From NCBI GenBank assembly GCA_015680685.1, contig MNCI01012642.1, positions 370,054-434,053 on the forward strand: a stretch of 64,000 nucleotides of DNA, in the 5' to 3' direction. Every line of letters begins with the position of its first letter. The first letter of the stretch is position 1. This stretch comes from Gnetum montanum. Its lineage: Eukaryota > Streptophyta > Gnetopsida > Gnetales > Gnetaceae. The position numbers and the translations under genes were made by a program. The notes under the pieces are model-generated. The model did no database searches, was not told the DNA's origin, and saw only the letters and a list, made by a program, of their open reading frames with translations. This document shows, piece after piece, positions 33,951-44,157 of the stretch.

Positions 33951-33956
33951 TCATCA

Positions 33957-33961
33957 ATTAA
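33957..33961. repeat. E2 target site duplication, right (ATTAA)
   Basis: Identical to 26,664-26,668. Confidence 0.85.
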
Positions 33962-34885
33962 TAAGAGACAGAAGCTTGTAATGTCTCATCAAGACATATT
34001 TGAAGCCATAACTATTTTAGTTAAGAAGATGGGTCAAGTGGTAGACAACAGAATTGTAAAAAATAAAAAAAAATTAATTTAGAATAAATAAGAAAGAAAA
34101 AAGATAAAATATGAACTTAAAGATTCTAGAAAATTGAATGAATAGATGAAGATATCAATCACAATAAAGAAATATTTATTAGAGAATAAGAAACAAGCTA
34201 TTTTATAACTAGAGGAATGATTAGCTAGTGTGAGCACAAAATTAGAAGAGGCTAGAAGAGACAAAGCTCAAAATTAGTCATTTATGCTACAACCAAACTT
34301 TCAAGAGTTGATTTCTAAGCTAAAATTTCAAAGAAAATAGATAAGAAAAGTTAGAGTAGAGATTAAGGAAGCTAAGCAAATTAAGATCTTTTATGAACAA
34401 TTTCATCAAAGAGCTCAAAACTTGGTCATGATAGCTATAGAAATGAGAGATAAACTAGCATAGTTTAAGCATGATTTTCTGAATAAGCCAATGATGGTAA
34501 CTACTAAATTCATGGCTAAAGTTAATTAAAAGAAAATTGAATTTGAGCAAGCTTATTTAATAGTAGAAGCTACATTATATGAATTAGAAAATTCATTATC
34601 TAAATTAGGAGCTAAAGAATTAAGTACTGAGGAAGTTATTCATAAGTTGAACCAATTAGAACTTGATAAGCTAAATCAAGTAATTAAAGTTATATATATT
34701 TATGAAAAAATATCTCTGCAATTACTAATAAAGGATCAAGAGGTTTAAAGAATGAACATTACTTTCAAAACCATCCAACAACTTTCTAATAGCTTAATCT
34801 TATATAAAGAAGCTATTAAATTGATTAAGCCCCAAATAGAATTGGTTAGTTTAACTAGTGTAACTACTCAAGCTAATATATAAAG
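33957..34885 (+). pseudogene. E5 coding-like region B, part after E2
   Basis: One plus frame is readable for about 305 codons with roughly a dozen TAA/TAG/TGA breaks, mostly single C-to-T changes from Gln or Trp codons. Wording is Lys/Glu/Leu-rich with heptad character (AITILVKKMGQVVDNRI, KLEEARRDKAQN, VRVEIKEAKQIKIFYEQF, ELENSLSKLGAKELSTEEV). Predicted long coiled coil. The same protein as 26,200-26,663 once E2 is removed. No enzyme motif; not recognised. Confidence 0.45.
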
Positions 34886-35669
34886 CTTCATGTACATTTA
34901 TAAGAATAAAAATACCAAAAAGAATGTAGAATAAACCTATAAAAGATAATTTTATTGTAATGGCATTTTAAGTAGATTTCGCTTTTAATTTTAGCTTATC
35001 TCTTAGTTTGGTAATTCTTTTGGGAGCTTCGTAGTTATTTAGCTAGATCTATACATTGTTATATTTTTGTCAACTTAAGTTTTGAATTAAGCTATTTTCT
35101 TTGTTTGCGAAGGTCTAGCTTGTTTTTATTATGCTTCATAAATGATATAGCTTTTTTTTAAGTGTTGATTCTAACTATGCATAATATTAGATAGATAACA
35201 TTATAGATTAAAAATATAAGCTTTGGAATAATTGACCATTATCTTCAAGATTTGAATTTGCATAACATTATTTTTGGAAAATATTAGCTTTTGGGAAGTG
35301 TGTCAACAGATAGCTAAAGTTTATAGAATAACTACTTCCATAAAACTATTTGTGTTCTATTATAATCATTATAAGATCTAGAGTGAGATGATTAGGAAAC
35401 TATTAAAGATCATTAATGAAATTTGAGAGATAGCTGAAAGAGAAAGCTTGTTGCCAGTTAACGTAGCAAGAAAAATACTCATAACATTTCCAAGTAAATA
35501 AAAAGTATATAGATCAAATTATTATCTCAATAGCCTTGATGAAGCTATATGGAGGTATCCATACCTTAGTGGAACTAGAAATCAATAATAGCATAAAAAA
35601 TGAAATATGTTATTTGTTCAAGATTATTTCTCTACACCACCAAAAATATTTTTATAGTAATTTTATATT
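34886..35669. other. E5 right end, non-coding
   Basis: AT-rich, with many 'agctt' and 'tagctt' words like the rest of E5. Could hold its terminal repeat, but no match to the left end was found. Confidence 0.35.
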
Positions 35670-36046
35670 AATTTACAAACTACAAAGTATTGAAACAAAG
35701 CATATCATAAATCAAAGTAGTATCCTATGTGGCAATGATCCATTTAGTGGCTACTACCTACTAATTAAAACTCTAACAAAAGGAATTGTATGCATGTGAT
35801 AAGTTAAAAGAAAAATCCAAAATACTAAAAGTTAAACATAAAACCAAAATAAACCATTAAAATATATTAAAAATGAAAAATAAAATTTAATTAAAAAGGA
35901 GATAGTAAGGTACATAGCTAGAACCATAGAAGCAACCAAAGGAAAATGATTAATAATGCATAGACATAGATTAGTAAAGAAGATATTAAAGGTTCAAATC
36001 ATGAACATATCAAGTGGTAAGAAATATCTAAGATAGGAGTGCTACA
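35670..36046 (-). repeat. E4 3' LTR, right segment
   Basis: Matches the 5' LTR from about 51,945 on ('tacaaagtat', 'aaaaaggagatag', 'gtatctaag'), ending GGAGTGCTACA next to the polypurine tract. At 35,925-35,945 it shows the empty site of the SINE found in the 5' LTR. Confidence 0.75.
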
Positions 36047-36060
36047 TTTTCCACCTCTTA
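36047..36060 (-). other. E4 polypurine tract
   Basis: TAAGAGGTGGAAAA on the minus strand right before the LTR start TGTAGCACTCC. Confidence 0.7.
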
Positions 36061-36200
36061 AGTATCTCCCTTTTGGAAGATCTTAGGATGTGAGGTATAC
36101 AAATCTTTCTCCACTTCCCATGTTGCTTCATGAACTTCATGTCTTTCCTAGATAACCTTTATTTTCAAGATTACTTTACTTAATCTTCTTTTCATCCTAT
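36055..36200 (-). pseudogene. E4 chromodomain end (decayed)
   Basis: Minus reading contains EATWEVEKDLYTSHPKIFQ, the typical end of the C-terminal chromodomain of plant chromoviruses (EATWE...YP-LF), just before the polypurine tract. Chromodomains steer integration to chromatin marks. Upstream residues are eroded. Confidence 0.65.
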
Positions 36201-37250
36201 CAACAATCTTAACTACTTGCTCTACAAAACTAATGTATCTTATGGGCAGGATTTGTAACATGCTTTATTAACATATAAGCATGAAACACATCATGAATGG
36301 ACTACAACTACTATAGGAGATTAAGTTAATAAGAAACTTTACTAATTTTTCTCAAAATTAGAAAGAGACCAATATAGCAAGAAGCTAACTTTCCTTTTTC
36401 TAAAAAATCTATATCCTTTTTAATGGTGAAACCTTGAGGAAAACATAATCACCAATCGTAAACTCTAATAGTTACATCTTGTTGTTTGCATACTTTATAT
36501 ATCTATCTTAAGTTATCTACAATATATCTCTAATAAGCTTAAGCTATTTTATAGCCTCATCAATGATGTCTATCTTGGTTCTCTATCTATCCTCTATAGA
36601 ATCTCACCAAGGAGATGTATGAAAAGGTCTACCATACAACATTTCATAAGATCTTACTTTTAAGCTATCCTAATAATTATTATTATATGTCAACTCTAAT
36701 AATGAAAGAACTATGTTCCAATTGTCTTTGTAATCCAAAGCACAAGCTTGAATCATATCCTCTAAAATTTAATTTATTCTCTTTATTTGATCATTTTTCT
36801 AGGGGTGATATGTTAAGCTAAGATTAAGCATAGAGTCTGGACTCTTCTAGAAATACTATCAAAATCAAGAAGAAAATTTTAACTAGAACCTCATGCAATT
36901 TGATAATCTCTAACACGAATAGCTAAGTAATTGCTTCTACACTAATTATTTCTTCATAACTAAGAAGTAAAAAGATTTGGTCAGAAGATCTATGACCATA
37001 AGAATGAAGTCCTTTCTACTTCTAATATGAGGTAATCTAATGATGAAATCCATGCTAATGATTTTCCATTTCCACACTGGAATAGTATGTGGATAAAGAT
37101 AATCACTAGGTCCTCTAATGTTCTACTTTGATCTGTTGACACACCAAACCCTTAGTCATGTACTCATCCACATCTTAATTCCAAGCCACTAGTACTATCC
37201 CTTGATATTGTGATATATCTAGTTACTACTTGGTTGCATCTAATACTTAC
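36200..37250 (-). pseudogene. E4 integrase (decayed)
   Basis: Minus reading: VWKWKIISMDFIIRLP and DFILMVIDLLTKSFYFL near 37,080-36,960 (family pattern WEHITMDFV-GLP and VIVDRLTKSAHFL, with both Asp), then HP-KNDQIKRIN near 36,800 (eroded GQ-ER-N with the Glu lost), ALDYKDNWN and YGRPFHTSPW near 36,640. Typical Tekay/Del wording. Multiple stops; the catalytic Glu appears replaced. Confidence 0.75.
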
Positions 37251-37299
37251 TTAAGTAATCCTTATCAAGTTTCTTTTTTTGGATTGCAGGTAGCACATA

Positions 37300-38800
37300 C
37301 ATCTTATTCCTAAATCTTATCAAGCCAAAATTATCAATTGAAAATGCTAAGTCTATTAGAAACAGATTTGCAATCTTCTTGTGAAATCAAGAATTTGAAG
37401 TGTGCTAAGCACTAATCTCATCTCTCAAACTAGGTAAGATAGTAATATTGTAGAGTTTTTCAACTATCCTACTTAGTGCATCTGCAATCTTATTAACTTT
37501 TCCTAGATCATACTACACTTTGAAGTTAAAATATGCTATAGATTTATGTTCTAAATCTCATGTTCAATTGTGCTTGATCCATAATGTATTTCAAGCTCTT
37601 ATGATTACATCCAAAATTTAATCCATTCACTATACAAGTAATATCTCCAAATATTAAAAGAAAATATAAAATACCAAGCTCTAAATCATGGGTTGAATAC
37701 TTGGTCTCATGAGGTTTTAACTATTTAGAAGCATAGCCATCAACTTGTCATCTTGCATGAGAAAGCCACATAAACCTTTTCTTGATACATTCATGTAAAA
37801 ATCATAAGGTTTAGTAGGAACTAGTAAGACTATTCTAGGTGCTAAGATCAATAATGATTTTAGATCCTTTAAAGTCTTTTGGAAAGCATCTAACCAAGAG
37901 AAAATACAATCCTTCCTAAGCAACTTATACAAAGGTGCAATAATATTAGAAAAATCCTCTACAAAACTCCTATAATATCTTGCTAAATCTAAGAAACTTC
38001 TAACTTTATTCATCATGGTTGAAATAAGCCAATCATTAATGATTGCTATCTTAGAAGGATCCAGAGCTATACTTTCTCTAAACAATACATGATTGAGAAA
38101 CTATATCTCTATCTTTCAAAATGCATACTTAGAAGCATGAGAAAATAATTACTGATCTCTCAATATTTGTAATACTATTTTCAAGTGCTTCTTATGCTTT
38201 TGTTCATCCTTAGAGTAGATAAAGATGTCATTTATAAAAACAATGACAAATTTATCTAAATAAGGATGCAACATACTATTCATCAAAGTGCATGAAAATT
38301 ATTGGTATATTAGTGAGTTCAAAGAACATGACTAAGAACTGATAATATCCATATTTGATCTTGAAAGCTATTTTAGATACATCCTCCTCTTGCATCGTAA
38401 CCTAATAATAACTAGAATTGAAAGCAGCTTTAGAAAACATCTTAGCTTTCCTTAACTAATCAAACATGTCATCTATCTTGGGTGGAGGATACTAATTTCT
38501 GACTATTAGCCAATTTTGTTGTTTGTTATCTATATAGAACCTCAAACTATCATCCTTCTTCTTCACAAATAGCATTGGTGCATCCCAAGGTAAAACACTT
38601 AGTCAAATTATACCTTTAATAAACAACTCCTAAATTTGTATCTTAAGCTTTCCCAACTTCACCAAAGACATCTTATGAGGTGTTTTGAAAATTGGTTGAT
38701 TTCTAGGCTTATGTGTAATTTTAAAATTAATCTCTTAATGAGAAGGTATTCTAGAAAGTTCTTTCCTAAATACATCTAAAAACTCTTAAACCACAAAAAT
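37300..38800 (-). pseudogene. E4 reverse transcriptase and RNase H (decayed)
   Basis: RT from about 38,700: WDAPMLFVKKKDDSLRF, YPPPKIDDMFD, then the catalytic box near 38,230 reading [13 protein letters not shown] (family FIDDILIYSK, so the first Asp is Asn). The 122-codon open segment 37,717-38,085 has KVRSFLDLARYYRSFVEDFSN, the RT-RNase H connection, and DFYMNVSRKGLCGFLMQ of RNase H. RNase H ends near 37,480 with KIADALSR (family VADALSR). Order and wording are chromovirus-like. Confidence 0.8.
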
Positions 38801-38899
38801 TTGATCTACCTTCTACTTAGGCTCTTTGTGTATGAAGACCATGAAACAATTATGATCTTAATTATGTAATTGTTAAAAATTATTAGTTGTTACTAAGTT

Positions 38900-39500
38900 A
38901 AACTTAATCTGTCTCATTTATTTGGATTGTAACTTCTTTTCCACATGTAGTTGTAATTGTGAGAGTCTTGTTCTTACAATCTAAACTTTTTCATAATTAG
39001 CTAACTAGTCCATTCCAAAAATTACATTGTACTCTCTAAGTTCTATTACCATGAAATCAATATACCATCTTTTACCTTACATCACCACTTTGGTTGATAG
39101 TAAAATCTTAAAGATGATGATACTAGAAGAATGAGTTGTCTAAACTAATAGTGAAGAATATGTTATCATAACATTAGCATCCATAAAAGAATGATTAACA
39201 CTAAGATCAAACAAGATTAAGAAAGAAGATCCATCAATATTACATTTAGTATTAATGACAATTTTGTGTTGCTTATGAAAATCTTGATTTATTAAAGCAT
39301 AAACTCTTTTCATGCATCATAAATCCTTGATTTGAACAGTCTTCTTGATTTGAGAGTTAGTTGGTTCATTAATTTGATTCTCAAATACTTTGTTAAGAAA
39401 CTCTTACTCTATGTATCCAAGCTTGCCACAACAATGGTAGTTCAAATACTCACTCTTAAAATGTCCATTCTAACCACAAGGATGATATTTAGGAGGGTTG
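38900..39500 (-). pseudogene. E4 zinc knuckle and protease (decayed)
   Basis: Near 39,480-39,380 two Cys-containing stretches (CGYNGHFKSEY and CCGKLGY) are worn CCHC knuckles. Near 39,230 FDLSVNHSFM is the remnant of a D-[TS]-GA-H-FI protease site with the active residues lost. Near 39,030 YNVIFGMD-LANYEKV corresponds to YDVILGMDWL. These link gag and RT as expected in Tekay/Del elements. Confidence 0.65.
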
Positions 39501-39549
39501 AGATATCTATTACTATTTTCTCCAACTCCTAGCTTACTTAGAGTTTCAT

Positions 39550-40022
39550 GATTAATTCATAGATTATGGTTTCCTCTTTTGCTACCCTAGCTTCTTTTTC
39601 TTTCTCAAACATATGCTTCTCTCTATTATCAAAGACTTTGTATGAGTTGTCTTGTACTTAAGCAACCCAAGAAATACTGACCCTACAAAAATAGGCTCAA
39701 TTAGTTCATCAACAAAACAAGTGCCTTTCTCATCATCTTATAGATGAGAACCAACCTACACCAATTGGAGAAACTTTTCATCATACTTAGAAATAGTGAG
39801 ATCACTTTACTCTAGGTTGGATAGCTTAGTGTACATATATCTCTCTTTGAAGACTTCAAAAGAGTTAATTCACTCCACTTCTTTGTGTACCTAGCCTCTA
39901 GCAACTATGGTTATTTATCACTAATGGTTGGCTACACCCTTAAGTTTATGGGTAGACAAATGATTTTGTTGTACTAAAGCATAATCCATAAGTTAGAAAG
40001 CTTCTTCTAGCTCATGTAGCCA
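39550..40022 (-). pseudogene. E4 gag, central part (decayed)
   Basis: Minus reading from 40,022: WLHELEEAF, HLSTHKLKGVANH, then FEVFKERYMYTKLSNLE and TISKYDEKFLQLV, the retrotransposon-gag core (W-L--LE--F, KG-A--WW, W--FK--F). The upstream start of gag lies at 49,194-49,455, across E3 and E6. Confidence 0.7.
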
Positions 40023-40866
40023 TGATGAGTGGCGAGGTACCCATACACTCAACCATACGAAACGAGCATAGCACGCGTGATCTAGTCGAACTCTGCAGAC
40101 TAAATGCCTAACGCTACAAGGAACACTTGGGGTTAATTAATCATTGTCTTCCTAGACTTACTTGTTGTTGTCATGGTGTATGGTTAAGTAAGTCTGAGGT
40201 ATATGATTTTTTTGGTCTTTTCAGGTTTTATCTCCTATGCTAAAGGGTGAAGGGTTGAAGAAACTAGCTAACTTTAACTAAGGATCTAAGTCTAAATTAA
40301 CTAGCATCAGCATCTATTCCCACTTACCGTACACACCCTGAACTGTGCAACTATGGCTACCAAACGTTAATCGTTACTAGGATTACCACACGTAACGCAC
40401 GTGCTTGAAGCGGTCATACTGAGGCACCTAACTAGCCTAAGTGTGATAAGCACTTGATTCCTTGACTAGTTGTACACACCCATAGGTGCTCGTAGCCAAG
40501 TCGTACTTACCCCATGTTCTAGGAGACAAGGGTGAGAGAATCTAATAGCGATGAGTAGCTGATTCCTTGGTTAGCCGTACACGTTCATCAATGCTCGTAA
40601 CCAAGTCGTACTCATGCCGCATTACTAGGAAAGCAATAAATAACATTAAATAAACCTATCCATGTACTGTAAGGTTTATCCACAAAGTTCTTCTTTATTT
40701 CCGTACACAACTTGCGTTCAAGTACAAAGCTGCTCGAATAAAGAGTCGTTCACTTGGGGGATTCCTACTGTGGGCACATGGAAAATATTCTATCTCTGGG
40801 GTGATCAATCCGCCAAAGCTTCGCTACCTTAGCCTATCTTATCGAAATGAGGGCAGTGCTGCCTCT

Positions 40867-40874
40867 TATTTATA
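40867..40874 (-). promoter_or_regulatory. E3 3' LTR TATA box
   Basis: TATAAATA on the minus strand, same context as in E2. Confidence 0.5.
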
Positions 40875-40890
40875 GATTTGGCGGCGGACC

Positions 40891-40900
40891 GCGATATCGC
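40891..40900. repeat. Single GCGATATCGC palindrome, E3 3' LTR
   Basis: One perfect unit; the array is contracted compared with the partner LTR (about six). Confidence 0.85.
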
Positions 40901-40925
40901 AGCTTGTGCTAATCGCGTCTCATCA

Positions 40926-40935
40926 TACCCCCATG
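40926..40935 (-). other. E3 polypurine tract
   Basis: CATGGGGGTA on the minus strand, same as in E2. Confidence 0.65.
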
Positions 40936-42249
40936 ACTGAATGAAAACTCATCCTCAAGTTCCTTACAATAATATCAGGTAGGTATGGAATTATTGAGGG
41001 AGATGGAACTAATGGGATGACATGTGAACGGATCATTATTACAAGACTTGACAAAACTGGTGTTCATGACAACAAGGGTGAACACCTTATTACAATGACA
41101 TCGACCTTTGTTGGCAGCTTGAGAGAAAGAGAGAGAGAGATAGAAAGAAGTGTTACTGCTACCAATGCCAAGATTGCACTTTTCGTTGTCCATCCATAAG
41201 CGCACCATCGATCTTACTCCTTGCATAGCTACTTCAGTGCTGCTCCATTCCAAGTGTTTTTCTCCAGCTCCAGATCCAATTTGTTGTTTGCATGATCGTC
41301 ATCTACACACACAACACAATCATATATTAGCAAGGGTAATTGAATCATTAAGTAATTAATACCTTGCTTCGGTGTAAGTCCATTGGCTAGGTTGTGGTAT
41401 GGCTGATATGAACCTAGAAAGATGTTACTGATAGCTACCGAAGGTATAGGGGTTAGGAAGAAAATCAGAAATTTCGGGGCTAGGAGAAAATTGAAAAAAG
41501 CAGGCCCCGTACCCCCATGACTAATCGCGAACCTTCGGTAGCATTAGAATGGAGAAAGAAAAGGAGGAAGAAAGAAAGATAAAAATGGACAACTATGGCA
41601 TCGATAAAGTGGATTTCAGGATGGAAATGAACAACAATAAAATTAAGTGCAAAATGTTAAGGAAAAGAAGTTAACTAATGCTCCAAATAGGAATATCAGT
41701 AGGTCCTCCCCAAAGCAGGCTCATGCCCTCAATGCCTTGACAGACCCACATTCAAAGAGTCCGTAGGCTATGGGAATGTCTTTTGGAACAAGAGTTAAAG
41801 TCTTAACTGCAAGAATTTACCGAAAAGAAAACAATGTATCAATCAAAATATATACACTAATGATACAACCGGCAATGAGGTGAATAATGGAGAAAAGGAT
41901 GGAGAGAAGAGAAATGGAATGGAATCTCAAAAACAAGGTGGTGTACAGCCCCTTGTGTGGTTTATGATTAATGTGACTTGGAAAATATCATTCCAACTCC
42001 GGCCTCAAACCAACCACTTCCAGTGACTTCGCATCAATGCATTCAGTTAAACCATCCACATGGATGAAGAGGATGCATCCTCAAAGAGCCACCACCATTC
42101 CGACAAAACAAAGGAGAGAATGGGAAGTGAGAAGGGCCTTAGTTAGAGGGAACACTTTTGGTTCCATAACCAGTGCGTGTAGCCCAAATTTTATTTCATC
42201 TAAGGGGTGTGCTTTGAATTCTCACTTTTTCTCTCTTCTTCTTCTTTCC

Positions 42250-42293
<44 letters not shown>

Positions 42294-42294
42294 C

Positions 42295-42325
<31 letters not shown>

Positions 42326-43290
42326 TTGCTTTGTGTTTTTATGCATGAGAACCACACCATGCAAAGGCTTCTTATTTTTATTGTCTCAGCCTCTGATAAT
42401 TGGGTAACATCGGAATGGTAAGAAAACTCAAGAAGAAACATCTAAGCACCCAAGAGAATGACCAACACAAAAGCATCAAGTTCCCTTGAAGTTACACCCT
42501 TTTCAAACCTTGAGTCCATCCTTAGTTTGAGAAATACCCAGTCACCAATTCGTTAAAGTTCTTATTAGAAGGGGACTGTACATTTCCAAGCCAAGAGAAA
42601 CCATAGAAATTGGTGGATGGATGGATGAAGTGATCTCATTGCCTGCCATATCAAAAGAAACATACCTTAGTATCAATATTGTAACTTAAAGGTAAAAACC
42701 AAACATTAGCAATCAATATGAAAATAGTTCATACCATTGGTCTGAACACTTATTATGGGACAAACTTACATGGTGGATGGCACACACACACTCACACAAA
42801 AAATGGAAAAGTGTAACGATGTTGTAAAACAAAAACAAGAAAAGTTAAAGAAAGTTGTAAAACAAAAATGTGTAAAACAAAAAACTAAAAAAGAATTGAG
42901 GGCCCCATATGGTTAGCATAGGTGGCCATCTCCCCCATGACTGAGTTGTAAGGGAGAGATCCAAAATAATGAGCATCTATTTGAATTTCTAAGAAGTTCC
43001 CAACTTCTCCCAATTGATAATCTTATATTCAGGGGTGGAAGTTGGCGACGCTCATGTTCTGATGTATATATGCTTTCATTGTTAGCATGGGTTTCCTCAG
43101 TTCATTCCATGCATATTTGCTTGCTCCTTCGAGTAGCTGTCAGCCACGGGGTGTCTACTACTTCTTGTGTGGTTGCTACATACAGGAATCTTTGTTTCTC
43201 ACTTTCATGGGCACACCTCTCAGATGGAGACATATCCTCCATGTCATCACCCGATGAATCACTGTATGCGATGCATGGAATTTTCTTCTT
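40936..43290 (-). other. E3 3' region (non-coding)
   Basis: Collinear with E2 27,623-29,756. Holds an expanded T tract (42,257-42,327) and a short form of the TGTAAAACAAAAATGT minisatellite (42,822-42,882). No convincing gene; frames through the T tract are artefacts. Confidence 0.6.
42257..42327. repeat. Long poly(T) tract
   Basis: About 70 bases of T broken by three single C or short interruptions. E2 has only a short T run at the same place (28,902), so the expansion is specific to E3. Confidence 0.9.
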
Positions 43291-44157
43291 CTAGATCTTT
43301 TCGTAAATATTCATCTTAGAAATTTGCAAGGAAAGATCACGGATTCCTAGGTACGCGTCTACATTACTTAGCCACGGCCTTCCAATTATAATGGGGAAAT
43401 CCCTTTCATTGTTGTTCACTTCGATCATCAGAAAGTCAGCTGGGTAGGACCAACCACACACAGTGGTACTAATGTGCTTCATCAATCCTAAGGGAATGGT
43501 GATGGACTGGTCAGCCAGCTTCAGTTGTATGTTACTCTTCTTAAGTTGGGGCAGGTTCTAGGCTTGCTACATCTTATGTGAAATTAAGTTGATTCTGGAA
43601 CCTGAGTCAAGAAGAGCTCGATGTGGTGCATTTCCGGTGATCTATAAATGAATTAAGGGGTTCCCAGGATCAGATAGTTTCCTGGGAAGGTGACCCACCT
43701 TTATCCAGTCAGTTACGGTATGTGTCAACATAACCGTTTGCATACTTAGTTGTTGGACTGAAGGGTTCTCTAAAGCGTTAGTGGTTAGAGGCCTATACAT
43801 GTATCCAACCGCTTGTTGTTGTAAGAGTTTGTCTAGGCTTTTGGTTCTAAAGTAAGGTCTTGTCTTTTTACAATTGTTAGAATCAGCAACAGGTTGGCTA
43901 TCTACATGCTGAATATTTAAAACTCTCACGGTGTGACGTTGTTGTGGTTGGGAAGGAAGTTCCCCTTGCATTGTTAGAGTAGGAGGTGTTACGGGAACTA
44001 CTTGAGGTGGAAGAGGTGTAGATGGATTAGGAAGATGGTGTGGGTATGGAGTACCTCCCGGAGGAGAAGGAGTCATTTGGAAGTACTCCCGAGCTTGGTA
44101 GTGACAGTTGGGGGTTGCGTGACCCATAGAGTCACTTGGAGAAATCGGTTGCTGCAC
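43291..44157 (-). pseudogene. E3 linker and aspartic protease (decayed)
   Basis: The Pro/Gln-rich linker (43,642-44,157) is one open frame ending in VTDWIKVGHLPRKLSDPGN, followed by the retropepsin site DSG (43,600-43,608) and, in the segment 43,291-43,485, WSYPADFLMIEV and IIIGRPWLSNVDAYLGI, which keeps the IIGRP motif. The best-preserved protease of the three relatives. It stands for what is hidden in E2's gap. Downstream, where E1 has RT, E3 goes straight to the 3' region. Confidence 0.8.

Larger units (their letters stand above)
26669..33956 (-). mobile_element. E2: non-autonomous gag-protease LTR element, relative of E1
   Basis: Complete outline on the minus strand: 5' LTR 32,931-33,956, PBS, gag, protease remnant, long 3' region, polypurine tract, 3' LTR 26,669-27,612. 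The termini are TGATGAG/CTCATCA and the duplication is a perfect ATTAA. Compared with E1, about 2.8 kb covering RT, RNase H and integrase is missing, and E3 lacks the same part, so it must have moved with enzymes supplied by a relative. Part of protease and linker is hidden by an assembly gap. Inserted in E5. Confidence 0.9.
32931..33956 (-). repeat. E2 5' LTR
   Basis: 1,026 bp, plus-strand start TGATGTGTGGCGAGG, end CGTGTCTCATCA. TATA box 33,787-33,794, AATAAA 33,615-33,620 (minus). U3 is short (about 160 bp upstream of the TATA box) and almost entirely filled by nine palindromic units. Confidence 0.9.
21821..35669 (+). mobile_element. E5: unclassified plus-strand element inside the E4 3' LTR
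   Basis: Interrupts the E4 3' LTR (about 6.5 kb once E2 is removed). Hallmarks are very frequent AGCT, a cluster of palindromic 'tagaaccaaa/tttggttcta' motifs (22,320-23,560), and plus-strand coding-like frames at 24,280-25,590, 26,200-26,663 and 33,957-34,885 whose stops sit where Gln or Trp codons are likely. No RT, integrase or transposase motif was recognised. Both borders are approximate and I found no terminal repeats. It could be a gag-only or otherwise non-autonomous retroelement, or more than one insertion. Confidence 0.5.
40023..40925 (-). repeat. E3 3' LTR
   Basis: 903 bp, start TGATGAGTGGCGAGG, end GCGTCTCATCA on the plus strand. TATA box 40,867-40,874 (minus). Only one GCGATATCGC unit (40,891-40,900) and a relic remain in U3. 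Confidence 0.9.

Noticed and set aside
42037-42441. PolyPhe and polyLys frames
   Set aside because: Produced by the T tract at 42,257-42,327.
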